NCBI GenBank assembly: GCA_017163975.1
Contig: JAFFSR010000316.1
Span: forward strand, 3,074,001-3,138,000
Length of the DNA: 64,000 nt
Direction of reading: 5' to 3'
Source of the DNA: Anastatus disparis
Taxonomy: Eukaryota > Arthropoda > Insecta > Hymenoptera > Eupelmidae
This document shows positions 43,208 to 54,734 of this stretch, one piece after another. The notes beneath the pieces are model-generated. The model was not told the origin of the DNA, made no database searches, and was given only the letters and a program-made list of their open reading frames with translations. Position 1 is the first letter of the stretch, and each line of letters opens with the position of its first letter. A program made the position numbers and the translations under genes.

Positions 43208-45371
43208 AGACATATTTTCCAAGTCTCACCTAATCACACTTGAGACATGCACTGAGAAAAAAATTTAGTTGGATTAAGTAAGGCTTAATTGAATCAATGA
43301 AATTCCTTAGGTGCGGGCGGCACATAAAATATTTTGTTACATTAACACAAATATTTTAATTGAGTCAAATAAATATTTCATTTTTTAAAATAAATATTTG
43401 ATTCTACTAAACATCACAAATATTGGTTGAATAAAATTAATTTATTGTTTTAAAAAAATTTTTTATTAATTCAAATGTATATTTGTTTTTCCAATTGCTT
43501 ATTTCATTACATCAATATGCATATAGTAACTGAATCAAATAATATTTTGTATTTTCAAATAAATATTTGACTTACTAAATGTCGCGAAGATTGATTCAAT
43601 AAAATTAATTCATTGTTTTAACAAAAAAAATTATCAATTAAAATATCCATTTGTTTTTCTAATTAATTATTTCATCATTTTAATGCTATATTGAAATTAA
43701 ATTAGTTCAATATTTTATATTTTCAAATAAAAGTTTAATTTATTGAATATTGCGAAAATTGATTCAATAAAATTAATTGATTGTTTAAAAAAAAATTCAT
43801 CGCATCAAAAGTATATTTAATTAAATTAATTATGTATTTTATTTTCCGCACTTAAAATCAAATCCATTTAATATCGTAAATATTGATTTAATAAAATTAA
43901 TTCATTGTTTTTATACAATATTTAAGTAATTCAAACAAAATTTTGTTTTTTAATAAATAATTTCATCAAATTAATTCTAATTTGAACATTAAGATTTTTT
44001 GATCTACACAAATATGTTTTTGAATTTATGAATTATTTTTAAAAGTAATAAAATATTTTGTATTACCAATTAAATAAAATAATAGTCTATTTGAATAAAA
44101 ATCCATCCAGTAAAATTGAAGTCCATTTGAATATTAAGTTTTGTTAATCAAAACAAATATTACTCGACATTGATAAATTATTCGGTTTCACAAATGAAAT
44201 TTTTCTTCAAAGTAAAGAAATATTTAATTAATTCGATTTATAGATATTTTAATCGAACAAATACTGTCTTTAATCAACAGTATTTGCTTTCAGTGATTTA
44301 TATTTATTTATTAACATCAATGAATTGATGACTCTCATCAAAGGACAGGTGAATATAATTACATTTATTTATATGGTAAAGAATAACAATTATTAACATA
44401 CTAACATTAGTATGCTTTATACAGTGATCGCACACGCAGTAAATCTAACATAAATTTCGCTCGCATTACAATTTACGTATTATCTTGGAATTTTAACGTC
44501 CTTATATATCAACTTGGAGACCCTCTTACCGCTTGCGAGATCGAAAATTAACGACGCCACCAAGTGGTAGTATCATTAAACCATCGAACTAAATGATTTT
44601 GTTAAAACAATAAATGTTTCTTTTAGATCAAATATGTGTTATTTGAATGAAATAAATTATGTAGTTGAATCAAATAGTGGATTTACTTGATTTTGACAAG
44701 TATTTAATCAGATTTCTCTGTAATATTTATTAACTTTAGTACATATTTTGCTAAGTTATTCACTTAGCAAGACACGTATTTAAAACATGAGTTTGTTTGA
44801 GTATAAAGAATGATAACTTATACAAAAAAATAATTTTCAATAATATTAAATATTAATTTTGACATTATATTTCATTCGATTTAATAAATATGTTATTAAA
44901 TAATAATTGATTGTTTTAATAAATATTTCATTAAGATAATCAAATAATTATTTTGATAAAGAAATTAATTAACACAACAAAATATTTAATTGGAACATAA
45001 ATAATGAAATATTTAATTGTTAAAAATAGTAATTAATTCAATTAATCACCGATTTCATAGACGCAATATAATTAAATAATAAAAGTAATAAAATAATTTT
45101 ATAGAACAAAATAAATCAAATATTTGAATCAATTAAAAATTTAATTAATTTAATGCATCCAATCAATTATAATATAGCAATGAAATTATTTGATTAAAAG
45201 ACAATGAGATATTTCATAGAATCAATCATATATTTCAAAAAAAGAAAAAACGCATTCATCAAAGCAACTAAATATTGAATTAAAATGATTAGGTATTTCA
45301 TTGACCAGTGAAATAATTTAATATAAGTCATACAATATTTAATTAGAACAATGAAATATCTTTTTGTTACT

Positions 45372-46723
45372 CCCTGGTAGAAAATTTCATTATAACTTGA
45401 TCATATTTTAACCATTTTTAACGAAAATGATCAATAACTGACTAATTTTCATTAAAAAATGATCAGTTTATCTCATAACTGACGACGGTTAATAATCAAA
45501 AACTGGTCAAATTATGGTAGTTTTAGAATAATAGTTTTATTAAATATATTTATTTTTATTTGATTCTTTGATAAATATAAGTATTTGAAAATTAATGAGA
45601 AAATTTAATTTGAATTATAAAGAGAGTTAAAGTGAAGGTTTAAAGAAGATCTATAAAGATTAAAAGCTTAAGAGGAAGAAAAGATAATTTATGTATTATT
45701 AAATTAAATATATATATTAGATTTCATAATAAAATATTTTTATAATCAAAATGTTTTATTTATTTTCCCTGTTTATTTAACATTTTCTAAGTATAAAAAA
45801 TAACAAAATGAGTTAATATATTTTTTTTAATAATAAAATAATAAATAAAATAAAATATATTTATATCAGGAATCATATTTTATAAAATAGCTTTGAAGTT
45901 TGCAATGGTAAATAATGTTATGTTTGAATATTATGCCAAATATATTTGAAAAAAATAACCTAAAAAATTAGAAAAATAAATTTATTTTTCTAATTTTTTA
46001 GGTTATTTTTTTCAAATATATTTGGCATAATATTCAAACATAACATTATTTACCATTGCAAACTTCAAAGCTATTTTATAAAATATGATTCCTGATATAA
46101 ATATATTTTATTTTATTTATTATTTTATTATTAAAAAAAATATATTAACTCATTTTGTTATTTTTTATACTTAGAAAATGTTAAATAAACAGGGAAAATA
46201 AATAAAACATTTTGATTATAAAAATATTTTATTATGAAATCTAATATATATATTTAATTTAATAATACATAAATTATCTTTTCTTCCTCTTTTTTATACA
46301 ACTAGTGTATTTCTCAACTAGATCGTTTAGCCTACATTTTTTCTTTTTGTTAGCATATTTACTTTTTCTATTAATGTTCTTCATAGTGTATTATTAAATG
46401 TTTTAAAGCAGATATGTATGTTTCAAGTAACATAACCTGCGTACTACGCAATCAATTGTAGTTAGCGAACGTTGCTTCAAAATTTTTAAATTGTTTTTCT
46501 CTCTCTTTCTCTCTGTTAGTCTCTTGACCTATCTTTTGATACATGAGCGCAAGTAAACAACTTAAAACTGCAAGAATAGGGACGGCCGTTATCGACTGAG
46601 CGACTACATATTTAAAGCGAGTTTACTATTTTTTTATCAGTTAATAATCAGTTTTATTGGTCATGAAAAACTGATAAATAAATGATCATTGATCATTTTT
46701 AGATAGTGTATTTTCTACCAGGG
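45372..46723. mobile_element. Palindromic element with CCCTGGTAGAAAAT ends
   Basis: 1,352 bp with perfect 14-bp ends CCCTGGTAGAAAAT / ATTTTCTACCAGGG. The next bases also mirror (TGATCATTTTT-type blocks). Most of the interior is the palindrome at 45671-46290. The asymmetric part at 46291-46620 holds a CT-rich run. It interrupts the satellite of the larger TIR element. No ORF is present. Confidence 0.85.
45671..46290. repeat. Perfect 620-bp palindrome with no spacer
   Basis: The two 310-bp arms meet between 45980 and 45981 (AAATAAA|TTTATTT). I compared the arms block by block and found no mismatch. Confidence 0.9.
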
Positions 46724-46739
46724 CTATTAAAAATTTATT

Positions 46740-47846
46740 GAATAAATAAAACAATCTTGACATTATTAAATATCTCATTAATATAACTAAATATATTATT
46801 GAACAGTAAAGTAATTTAATAGAGGTGATATAATAATTAATTGGATCAATGTAATATATTCTTCTTTTAATAAAAATTTAATAAAAATAATAGAATCAAT
46901 ACGTTAGAATTAGTAAACATTTTATTAAGATAATTAAATATATTATTAAACATTAAAGTAATTTAGTAAAAGTATTATAATATTCAATTGAATTAGTGAA
47001 ATATATTCTTATGTCAATCAAAACTTGATAGAATTAATATAATAAATATATTCGGTTTAATAAATATTTCATTGAGATAATCAAATATATTATTAAACAT
47101 TAAAGTAATTTTATGGAAGTGTTAATATAATATTTAATTGAATCAATGAAATCTATTCTTGTTTCAATAACAACTTGATAGAAATAATAGAATAAATATA
47201 TTTGATTCAATAAATACTTCATTAAGATAATCGAATTTATTATTGAACATTAAAGTAATTCAACGGAAGTGATAATGTAACATTTAATTAAATCAGTGAA
47301 ATATATTCTTGTTTCAATAACAATTTAATAGAAATAATAGAATAAATATATTTGGTTTAATAAATATTTCATTAAGATAATCAAATAAATTATTAAACAT
47401 TAAAGTAATTTAATAGAAGTGTTAATACAATATTTAATTAAATCAGTGAAATATATTCTTGATTCAATAACAATTTGATAGAAATAATAAAATGAATATA
47501 TTTGGTTTAATAAATATTTCATTAAGATAATCAAATATATTATTAAACATTAAAGTAATTTAATAGAAGTGTTAATACAATATTTAATTAAATCAGAGAA
47601 ATATATTCTTGATTTAATAACAATTGGATAGAAATAATAAAATAAATATATTTGGTTTAATAAATATTTCATTAAGATAATCAAATATATTATTGTACAT
47701 TAAAGTAATTTTATGGAAGTTTTAATATAATATTTAATTAAATGAGTGAAATATATTCTTGTTCCAATAACAACTTGATAGAAATAATAAAATGAATATA
47801 TTTGGTTTAATAAATATTTCATTAAGATAATCAAATATATTATTGT
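46740..47846 (+). repeat. 150-bp tandem repeat
   Basis: The phrase CATTAAAGTAATTT recurs at 46951, 47098, 47248, 47398, 47548 and 47698, a 147-150 bp spacing. The array resumes at 49185 after the solo LTR. Confidence 0.9.
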
Positions 47847-47850
47847 ACAG

Positions 47851-49184
47851 TGAAGCGTTCCCGACTTTATTCACGGTCGCCAGGTAATATTTTAATTACC
47901 GAATTTAAATTTACTTCATTATTTTAATTAATTACATGCATATACAAGGTGCATACAACAATATTGTATAAGAAAATTATGTTTATCGACGATCTCCTCC
48001 AGTGCAATACTCTTGGAGATGCGATAATTTATAATTTTCTTTACGTGTGGAGGAGAGGGTAGAATGATAAAAGTTATTATCGACGACTCCGTTGAGTGCA
48101 ATACTCTAAAGAGTGCGATAATCAACTTTTTTATTATATGAGATATGTAGAAAAGTGTTTAAATCGACGACATCTTTGAGTGCAATACTCTTAGATGTGC
48201 GATAAATAACACTTCTATTTAATGCAAAATGAATAAACAAATTATTATCGACGACATATCCAAGTGCAATACTCTTCAATGTGCGATAATTAATTTGTTT
48301 AGTATTTATATGAAAAATGATTAATGAGATGAGATGAGTTATACTTTTATCAATAACTTTTTAAACACAGTCTCATTTAAATTTGAAATACTTAATCTTT
48401 TTATTAAAAAATTAAGAAAATATATATTTTACAAAGATTCAAAAGTTACTTAGTATTTTAAGACAGAATGCTTAAATCTTATACTTTTGACAGTATAAGA
48501 TTGAATGAATATAGTATCCATGTTAGATGTTACATGGTCGAACATCTAAAAGATAATGAGAGAGCTTGCTTGAGTTCACGCTCTTTTATATTATTTCTTA
48601 AACCTTCTATGAGGTTCTATTTCTTATTGAAGAATTATATTTTAGGAAATAGAATGTTCCATAACATTTATTTTAGATATTTACAAAAGAAACATTTAAT
48701 TAAGATAAATGTATTAGTAAAAGAAACATTCTATTTCCTTTACATTTCAAATAACTATTTTTTATAGTTAATTTTATTATTTATTAATTGAAAAAGTTAA
48801 TCTTTTATATTTTAATTAATATCTTTAAACTTTAAACAGAGTAATCAGTTTCATACATATTATATAAATTGAATGTTCTATTTATATATACACAATTATT
48901 TTAGAAAGTTACATTTTATTATTAACCATTAAATATTGATAATACTTTTTATTAAAAGAAATAGAACATTCCATTTCTATAATCATTTTACTATATCTAT
49001 ATATATACATTTGAGTTATCTTATCGACCTCAGTAGGTAACTATGAAGTCCTACTTATTCTTTTAATGTAATTTAAATTTCTTATAACTAAAATTTATTC
49101 TATCTTTTAAATAATATAGTCATTCTTATGACATATTTGTGTTTAATTTAATAATTATACCCAAAATCAATATGAGCCGTTACA
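47851..49184 (+). mobile_element. Solo LTR inserted in the 150-bp array
   Basis: 1,334 bp beginning TGAAGCGTTCCC and ending GAGCCGTTACA. It interrupts the satellite exactly within ACAT: left flank ACAG (47847-47850) and right flank ACAT (49185-49188), a 4-bp duplication with one change. The end CCGTTACA matches the old gypsy LTR end at 43188, so a Ty3/gypsy origin is likely. It contains many hairpins: the tandem set at 47972-48301, then ATCTTATAC/GTATAAGAT near 48475-48500, TTAGATGTT/AACATCTAA near 48521-48549, and GAAATAGAATGTT/ACATTCTATTTC between about 48655 and 48740. The 99-codon frame at 48468-48767 crosses these hairpins and is probably not a gene. Confidence 0.75.
47972..48301 (+). 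other. Four tandem structured hairpins with invariant loops
   Basis: Units: 47972-48039, 48069-48130, 48154-48213 and 48234-48301. Their ATCG starts are at 47985, 48079, 48163 and 48247 (spacing 94, 84, 84). Each folds as an outer stem, stem TATCG/CGATA, a 3-versus-1 internal loop (ACG opposite G), a middle stem, an internal loop, and a terminal AGT-GCAAT-ACT hairpin. Invariant: ATCGACGA, AGTGCAATACTCT and TGCGAT. Variable but always paired: the middle stem (ATCTCC/GGAGAT, ACTC/GAGT, ACATCT/AGATGT, ACAT/ATGT) and the outer stem (for example GAAAATTAT/ATAATTTTC and AAAGTT/AACTTT). I match it to no known ribozyme, riboswitch or tRNA-like family. Confidence 0.85.
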
Positions 49185-49480
49185 ACATTAAAGTAATTTT
49201 ATGGAAATGTTAATATAATATTTAATTAAATCAGTAAAATATATTCTTATTTCAATAACAACTTGATAGAAATAATAAAATAAATATATTTGGCTTAATA
49301 AATATTTCATTAAGATAATCAAATATATTATTAAACATTAAAGTAATCTAATGGAAGTGTTAATATAAAATATAATTAAATCAGTGAAATATATTCTTGA
49401 TTCAATAACAACTTGATAGAAATAATAGAATAAATATATTTGGTTTAATAAATATATCTTTAAAAAAAATTTAATATCTG
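49185..49480 (+). repeat. 150-bp array resumed after the solo LTR
   Basis: CATTAAAGTAAT at 49186 and about 49337 continues the spacing of 46740-47846. Confidence 0.85.
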
Positions 49481-50160
49481 ATTTTACGTTGCACCTTTCT
49501 TGACTTTAAAAAAATAATTTATTGGTTTTCTTTTTGTAAATTCATTGAAGTTGGATTTGTTCATTTTAAGGAACCTATTTCTTTAAATTGATTGTAATCT
49601 ATATTGAAATGCTGATCAAATTTTATGTGTTATATACAACAAAATATTTTTTTTATACAATCACATATATTATTAATTAAATGACAATGTTATTAACTTA
49701 GTGAAGCATTTATTTACAATATAAGCTTCTCTAACTTAATCGGATGACCGTTAATTCAAGCAAATATTATATTGATGATTGATCAATATTTTTTTATTGT
49801 TATAAAAGATTTTGTTAATTTAACAAACGATTTACTAAAATAAATATTTAATTACTGTAAAAAAATATATAGATAATTTACAAACATATTCTATTGTTTC
49901 AAATAAATATTTTATAAAATTTTATCAGCTGCCTTATTGAAATTGATTTTATTAAATCAATCAAATAATTTAACCAAAACAATAAATTTTTCTTTATTTT
50001 AAAAAAATATTTATTTTTTTTTAACTTAAGTATCAATTTTTTTTATCCCAACTAAATATTTCAGTTATTTAATAACCTTGCATATTACTTCAATCAAAAT
50101 TAATTTTTATCAACAAAATATTTAATATCTAAATTTATTTCATTGACTCAACTAAATTTT
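49481..50160. other. Degenerate satellite part of the TIR element
   Basis: AT-rich with scattered AATATTT motifs like those at 43300-44700; no gene. Confidence 0.45.
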
Positions 50161-50402
50161 TTCTCAGTGTGTCTCTGTTTTCGGAAAAAATTGATAGGTA
50201 TACCGACTCTTAATTGATAAATCCCAACTTCTCTGCCACTCCTTAACAATGGCGCCCAACGTAATAACCCACAAAACCAACGTAATAACCCAAGGAAGCA
50301 TTTTTAAGCGTTAATATTAAGTGTTTAGTTTCAAGTTTTGACATTAAAGCAAGGCGAATTGAAATATCGGTTCCACCGTATACTCACGTGTGGTGGGGGG
50401 AA

Positions 50403-50658
50403 TGTAACATAGTGGATTTCCATCTACATATTATCATTCCATAAAGATGCCTACTATACCGACGAAAGTCGTTATGTGCAGTATTTTAGCTTGTATATAC
50501 TAGCGTGACACTGGCTCAGTGGTTAGAACTCGTGCCTGGAGATCTCGAGGAACGGTGTCCGCATATTTTTTAATTTAAAAAATCTCATGTTTCAATGGCG
50601 CCTAACGTAGGTATCTTTATGGAATTATAACATGTGGATGGAAATCCACCATGTTACA
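50403..50658. repeat. Two truncated LTR starts facing each other
   Basis: The left end (50403 onward, + strand) and right end (50658 downward, minus strand) both start TGTAACATRGTGGATTTCC and stay alike for about 52 bp. Each is preceded on its own strand by CGTGTGGTGGGGGGAA, the polypurine tract of this gypsy family (compare 38721-38740). Between them lie a tRNA-like stretch and a TGGCGCCTAACG primer-site-like piece. Confidence 0.8.
50508..50568 (+). other. tRNA-like fragment
   Basis: ACTGGCTCAGTGGTTAGAAC resembles a tRNA A box and D arm. Downstream GGAACGGTGTCCGC is a poor B box. It shares ATCTCGAGG with the SINE head at 12252. Probably a decayed tRNA-derived piece, not a tRNA gene. Confidence 0.4.
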
Positions 50659-50974
50659 TTCCCCCCACCACACGAAAGTATACGGTGAGACCGATACTTT
50701 CATAATACGTACTGGACACTAGGCCGCTAAACTGGATGGATGCTGGAAGGGTCGTCACATGTAACGTATACACACTGCCACTGCTGCTACTTCTTCTTTT
50801 CTAATAAGGCATTCCCGCACGTTTTAAAAAAGTCATACTTTTTCACGAGGATTGGTCTAATTTCGGTGTAAGTTGTTGTGAGTGCAAGATGTAGAGAATG
50901 AGAATGATGGTAAAGGTCTTTAATAAGACAAGAAAAGTATATAAGTATACTGCGACTTTATTACTAGTCAAGCG

Positions 50975-51665
50975 ACTAATAAGTAGAGCACCCCACCTCC
51001 GGGAAAAGGATTCGACTGAAACTGCAGGATATGATTTTTTGATGGAAAAAATGAACCCGTGTTTTTTCTTTTCGTTGAATAGGCTCCCTAGGCAATAATA
51101 TAGACATTTTTTCAAAAATATGGTGAATAAAAGCCTTTATAAGAACTTAAATAACCAAAGAACTAAGACTCTTACAAAAAAATGCATAAAAAATCAAATG
51201 AAGCACAAATTAAATGCTTTAATTTAAGCTTTGTTGCATTAAAAAAGTTTTTCTTGTTCGAAAGTTATTCTTAATGAAATATTACCACGTATTTACTTAA
51301 AATTTTTAGCATATGAAATATGATCAATTTTTCACGTTATTTCATTAACATATTTTAATCACCTATAACTTTTGAACCACTAAAGATTTTTTAATGTAAC
51401 AAAGCTTAAATTAAAGCATTCAGTTCATACTTTATTTTATCTCTCATTCATTTTTCTGTAAGAATCTTAGTTCTTTAGTTATTTGAGTTCTTATAAAGGC
51501 TCTTATTCACCATATTTCTGAAAAAATGTCTATATCCTTGTCTATTAGGGGGCCTATTCGACGAAAAGAAAACACACGGGTTCATTTTTTTTTTCATCAA
51601 AAAATCATATCCTGCAGTTTCAGCCGAATCCGTTTCCTGGAGATGGGGTTCTCTCCTTGTAAGTG
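50975..51665. repeat. Large inverted repeat
   Basis: The left arm about 50975-51245 and right arm about 51385-51665 are inverted copies with scattered differences. Landmarks are ACTGAAACTGCAGGATATGA versus TCATATCCTGCAGTTTCAG, and AAGCCTTTATAAGAACT versus AGTTCTTATAAAGGCT. Opposed short ORFs here are arm translations. No transposase. Confidence 0.85.
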
Positions 51666-51669
51666 CTGT

Positions 51670-52250
51670 GATTGTCAGAGCGAGACTGTTACACAGTAGT
51701 TGTCGCTCTGATGCTTCTTCCTACTCTAATCTGATGCCTGCGCAGAGGCGTTCACATGTATTCACTAGTCTATGTCTGAGTGCGCTTACAACGCCGCTAG
51801 AGAGTTATCAATGTATGTGCATACAAAGTAAACCAAATTAGACTTTGCACCGCCCATTTTATGAAAGATTAATAGCCATTTTAAATGTTTTTTTTCGTAT
51901 AATTTGACTATTATTTTAATTCTCTATAGAAAGTACAGATAAGTTCCTGTTTAATGACATATTTCACTACATTTGTACTAAAAAGAAGCTATCTTTATGA
52001 ATTTTTGGTGTTCATTGGAAGGAATGCACTCTCAAATTCTTAGGCTTTAAGATTTGAATTTGACATATGCAACTTCTTATGTGGTTATATGACTTTGGAA
52101 ATATTTTTTTCTGAAAATTCAGAAAATTTCCTAAAAATAAGTATAAATAAACATATAGCAAAAAATGCTTTTTTTTTATTTATGCAATTTTAATTTCATG
52201 TGAGAGATTATTTTGCTCTAATACATTTTTACATATAATTTTTTTTGCAC
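51670..52250. other. No recognisable gene
   Basis: A small hairpin CAGAGCGA / TCGCTCTG lies near 51678-51707; otherwise AT-rich sequence at the 3' side of the LINE. Confidence 0.4.
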
Positions 52251-52322
52251 TTAACAATATAATTGGTCACAATTTATGGTTACATAATAGTGTATTCATG
52301 ATTAGAGAAACTTGTGCTGTGA

Positions 52323-53215
52323 TTACAATTTGATATTACAATCGCTAAGATAAGAGTATAATATTCTATATATTGGTATAGACAGATTGGAAAGCAGAGA
52401 GCTAGAAATCATTGGTAGGGTATAATTGAATTTGAGTTTTTCAACAAATGATTTGCGCTGGGTGTCGAATAAAGGACATCGCCATAGTACATGGTCAAGG
52501 TCTTGCATTCCGCTTATACATTCGCATTGTGGGCTTTTTGTAATGTTTATACGTGCGAGTGAAGCGTTTAAATTGTAATGATTGAAACGGCATCTATTTA
52601 TTGTAGATATTATGCTTCTTGTTAAATTTTTTTTTTAAAACCAAGGGTTAGGAGTTCTATTATAATAATTTTGAAAATATATTTTTCCTTTGATATTGCT
52701 TTCATTTAATATAAAATCATGCGTGTTTTTGTTAACCGTTTTTTCGCGGTCTCTTTTAAATCTGAGAAAGGAATTTTATAAACCTCAATTGGCATCGAGC
52801 CCGATGCCTCTTTAGCTGTTTTGTCTGCTTTGTCATTCCCCCGGATTCCATTGTGGGCTGGAATCCAGAAGAACTCTATTTTGTTGGAAGATTTTAGGTT
52901 AAATTCATGTATTATACTTTTTATTTCATAAATATAAGGATTTGTTTTGATATTATTTTTAAAATGTTTGAGAGATGTTAACACACTTAATGAATCATTA
53001 AAAATACAGTAATTTCGGTTTGGGTCTGATAAGGCGATTTCTACTGCGTTTAGTAGGGCGATGCTTTTAGCTGTACAAATGAAAGCATTATTGATTAGAC
53101 TGTTTTCGTCAACTAAGTTAAGTTAAGTACAAATACATGTGGTTCCCGCGGAATTAGACTCTGTGGAATTGCTTCCATCCGTGTAAATCACGGTGGCGTT
53201 TTTTTCTTTGATTTA
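52323..53215 (-). pseudogene. LINE ORF2: RNase H and C-terminal cysteine motif
   Basis: RNase H would remove RNA from the RNA-DNA hybrid during target-primed synthesis. Reading from 53215 down, VIYTDGSNSTE holds the first catalytic Asp, AKSIALLNAVEIAL the Glu, and IFNDSLSVLTSLK the next Asp. FFWIPAHNGIRGNDKADKTAKEA (52802-52870 region) is the C-terminal H...GN.KAD block. After further frames CECISG and DLDHVLWRCPLF give the C-x-C...H....C motif found at the end of many insect LINE ORF2 proteins. A stop near 53125 and frame changes after 52706 break it, but all catalytic motifs remain readable. Confidence 0.85.
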
Positions 53216-53599
53216 AGAGGTAATAATAGTGTTCGAGTCTTTATTTTTTGCTTGCATTCCACCAATCTCTATATTAATATCAGCTTTGCATTTGTTAATT
53301 TCGAATTATAATTATACATGTTGTAATGTTTCCTGGCTAAAATATTTTCCATCCCTTGTAAATTCTTTATTATTTCAAAAAGAAGCCTTTTATTGTTTTC
53401 AAATTTTTTAGTTTCAATTTTTTTTTGAGCATAGTGATGTTTTTGTGAACTGGAAGTTCAGTATGAGACATTATTTTATGCAAATAGCATTTGTATAAGA
53501 GTATTGTTCGTTCTTTTATAGTTGTTAGTTTAGATACTGCTGTTAATATGTTAGTAGGTGTAGATCTTCTGTAACCTAAGGAATATCTTATAGCTGTGT

Positions 53600-54720
53600 G
53601 TTATATTTGCTCTAGTTTATAACTAAGATTTTTTTGACTTGGGAAATAAATAAAAAAGCCGTAATCTATGATAGGGTGCACAAAACTCTTATATAGCAAT
53701 ATAAGAGTGTCCGCTTTCGTTCTACACCAGGTGGTCCTCATGAATTTTATAATATTCAATGATTTTAGGCATTTGTTAATTATATATGAGGTGTGTTCTT
53801 CAAATGTCAATTTATTATCAAATATTATGCCGAGAAATTTAACTGATGTGCTAGTTTTAATTTCAACATTATCGATGTTAATTGTGTCTTCGTTTGGATC
53901 ATGATTTTGCTTGCTAAATCTAACGAAAGTGGTTCTGCTAGGATTTGGGCTTAGTCCTAGTTCGTGTAAGCTAATAAATATTTTATTTATTGATTCAACT
54001 AGTAGGTTTTTGCTCGAAGAAGTAGAGGCGCGACTACAATATGGCGCGATGTCGTCAGCGAATTGCGATACTACAATCGATTTTGGAAGATTCGCTATGA
54101 TATTAGATACATATATACAGTATAGTAACGGGCTTAATTTACTCCCCTTGGGGTACTCCTTTATTTACTAATCTCCCCGATGCTTCCATAGAGCCGTAAA
54201 ATATTATTCTGTCTGTTAGCAAGAATTCAATGAATTGTATCAAGTTTGAAAAACAATTAATTTCTGCTAATTTTTTAAATAATATTTCGATGTTAACATT
54301 ATCAAATGCGGCGCTGACATCCAAAAAGGCGGCAAGTACGTCTTTATTGTTAACAAAAGCTTGGTTTATATGAAGTGTTAGATTTACAAGATTGTCGATC
54401 GTACATTACCCCTTTCTAAAGCCGGTTTGAGAATGTGGTAAAATGTTATTAATTTCTATCCAATATTGTAGTTTATTTTTAATTGAAGACTCGAATACTT
54501 TACAAAGACAGGATGCTAAGCAAATTGGTCTAACACTTTTATTTTCGCTTTTATTTATAAAATGAATATAGGAGTTTTTCCAATCTTTGGAATAGGAATT
54601 AGTGGAAAATATTTCATTAAAAATGTCTAAAAGAATTAATTTATATGTCAAAGGTAAACATTGAATAATTTTGTAATCGATTCCATCGATACTCGGACTT
54701 GATCGTGTGCTTTAGCTATT
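53600..54720 (-). pseudogene. LINE ORF2: reverse transcriptase
   Basis: From high to low coordinates: SIDGIDYKIIQ near 54690, then WKNSYIHFINK, SVRPICLASCLCKVFES and HSQTGFRKG in 54406-54651. The motif with the first catalytic Asp, DVSAAFDNVN, starts the piece at 54139-54324, which also carries GVPQG. After a frameshift come SPLLYCIYVSN and the catalytic FADD at 54051-54062. The thumb-like HTSYIINKCLKSLNIIK and LYKSFVHPIIDYG are at 53601-53810. At least three frame breaks are visible. Order and motifs are those of LINE RT, not of the gypsy RT in this window. Confidence 0.88.
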
Positions 54721-54734
54721 TATGACCGCATTAA

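Larger units (their letters stand above)
43242..50176. mobile_element. 6.9-kb TIR element made of AT-rich satellite units
   Basis: Inverted ends: left GAGACATGCACTGAGAAAAA from 43242, right TTTTTCTCAGTGTGTCTC to 50176. They continue inward as ATTTAGTTG / CAACTAAAT. The interior has no transposase. It is degenerate repeats around AATAAAATTAATTCATTG (about 150 bp apart), a clear 150-bp array at 46740-47846, and its continuation at 49189-49480. Two later insertions sit inside it (45372-46723 and 47851-49184). It lies in the leader of the old gypsy. Confidence 0.65.

Noticed and set aside
47972..48301. Hammerhead ribozyme array (retrozyme)
   Set aside because: The CUGAUGA and GAAA core elements are absent from all four units.
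48468..48767. 99-codon ORF in the solo LTR
   Set aside because: It runs through several hairpins, has AT-driven composition and no signature.
47851..49184. CRISPR-like array, because of the evenly spaced repeats
   Set aside because: Repeats are self-complementary and diverge by paired changes, spacers are not unique captured sequence, and the setting is an insect-type LTR.
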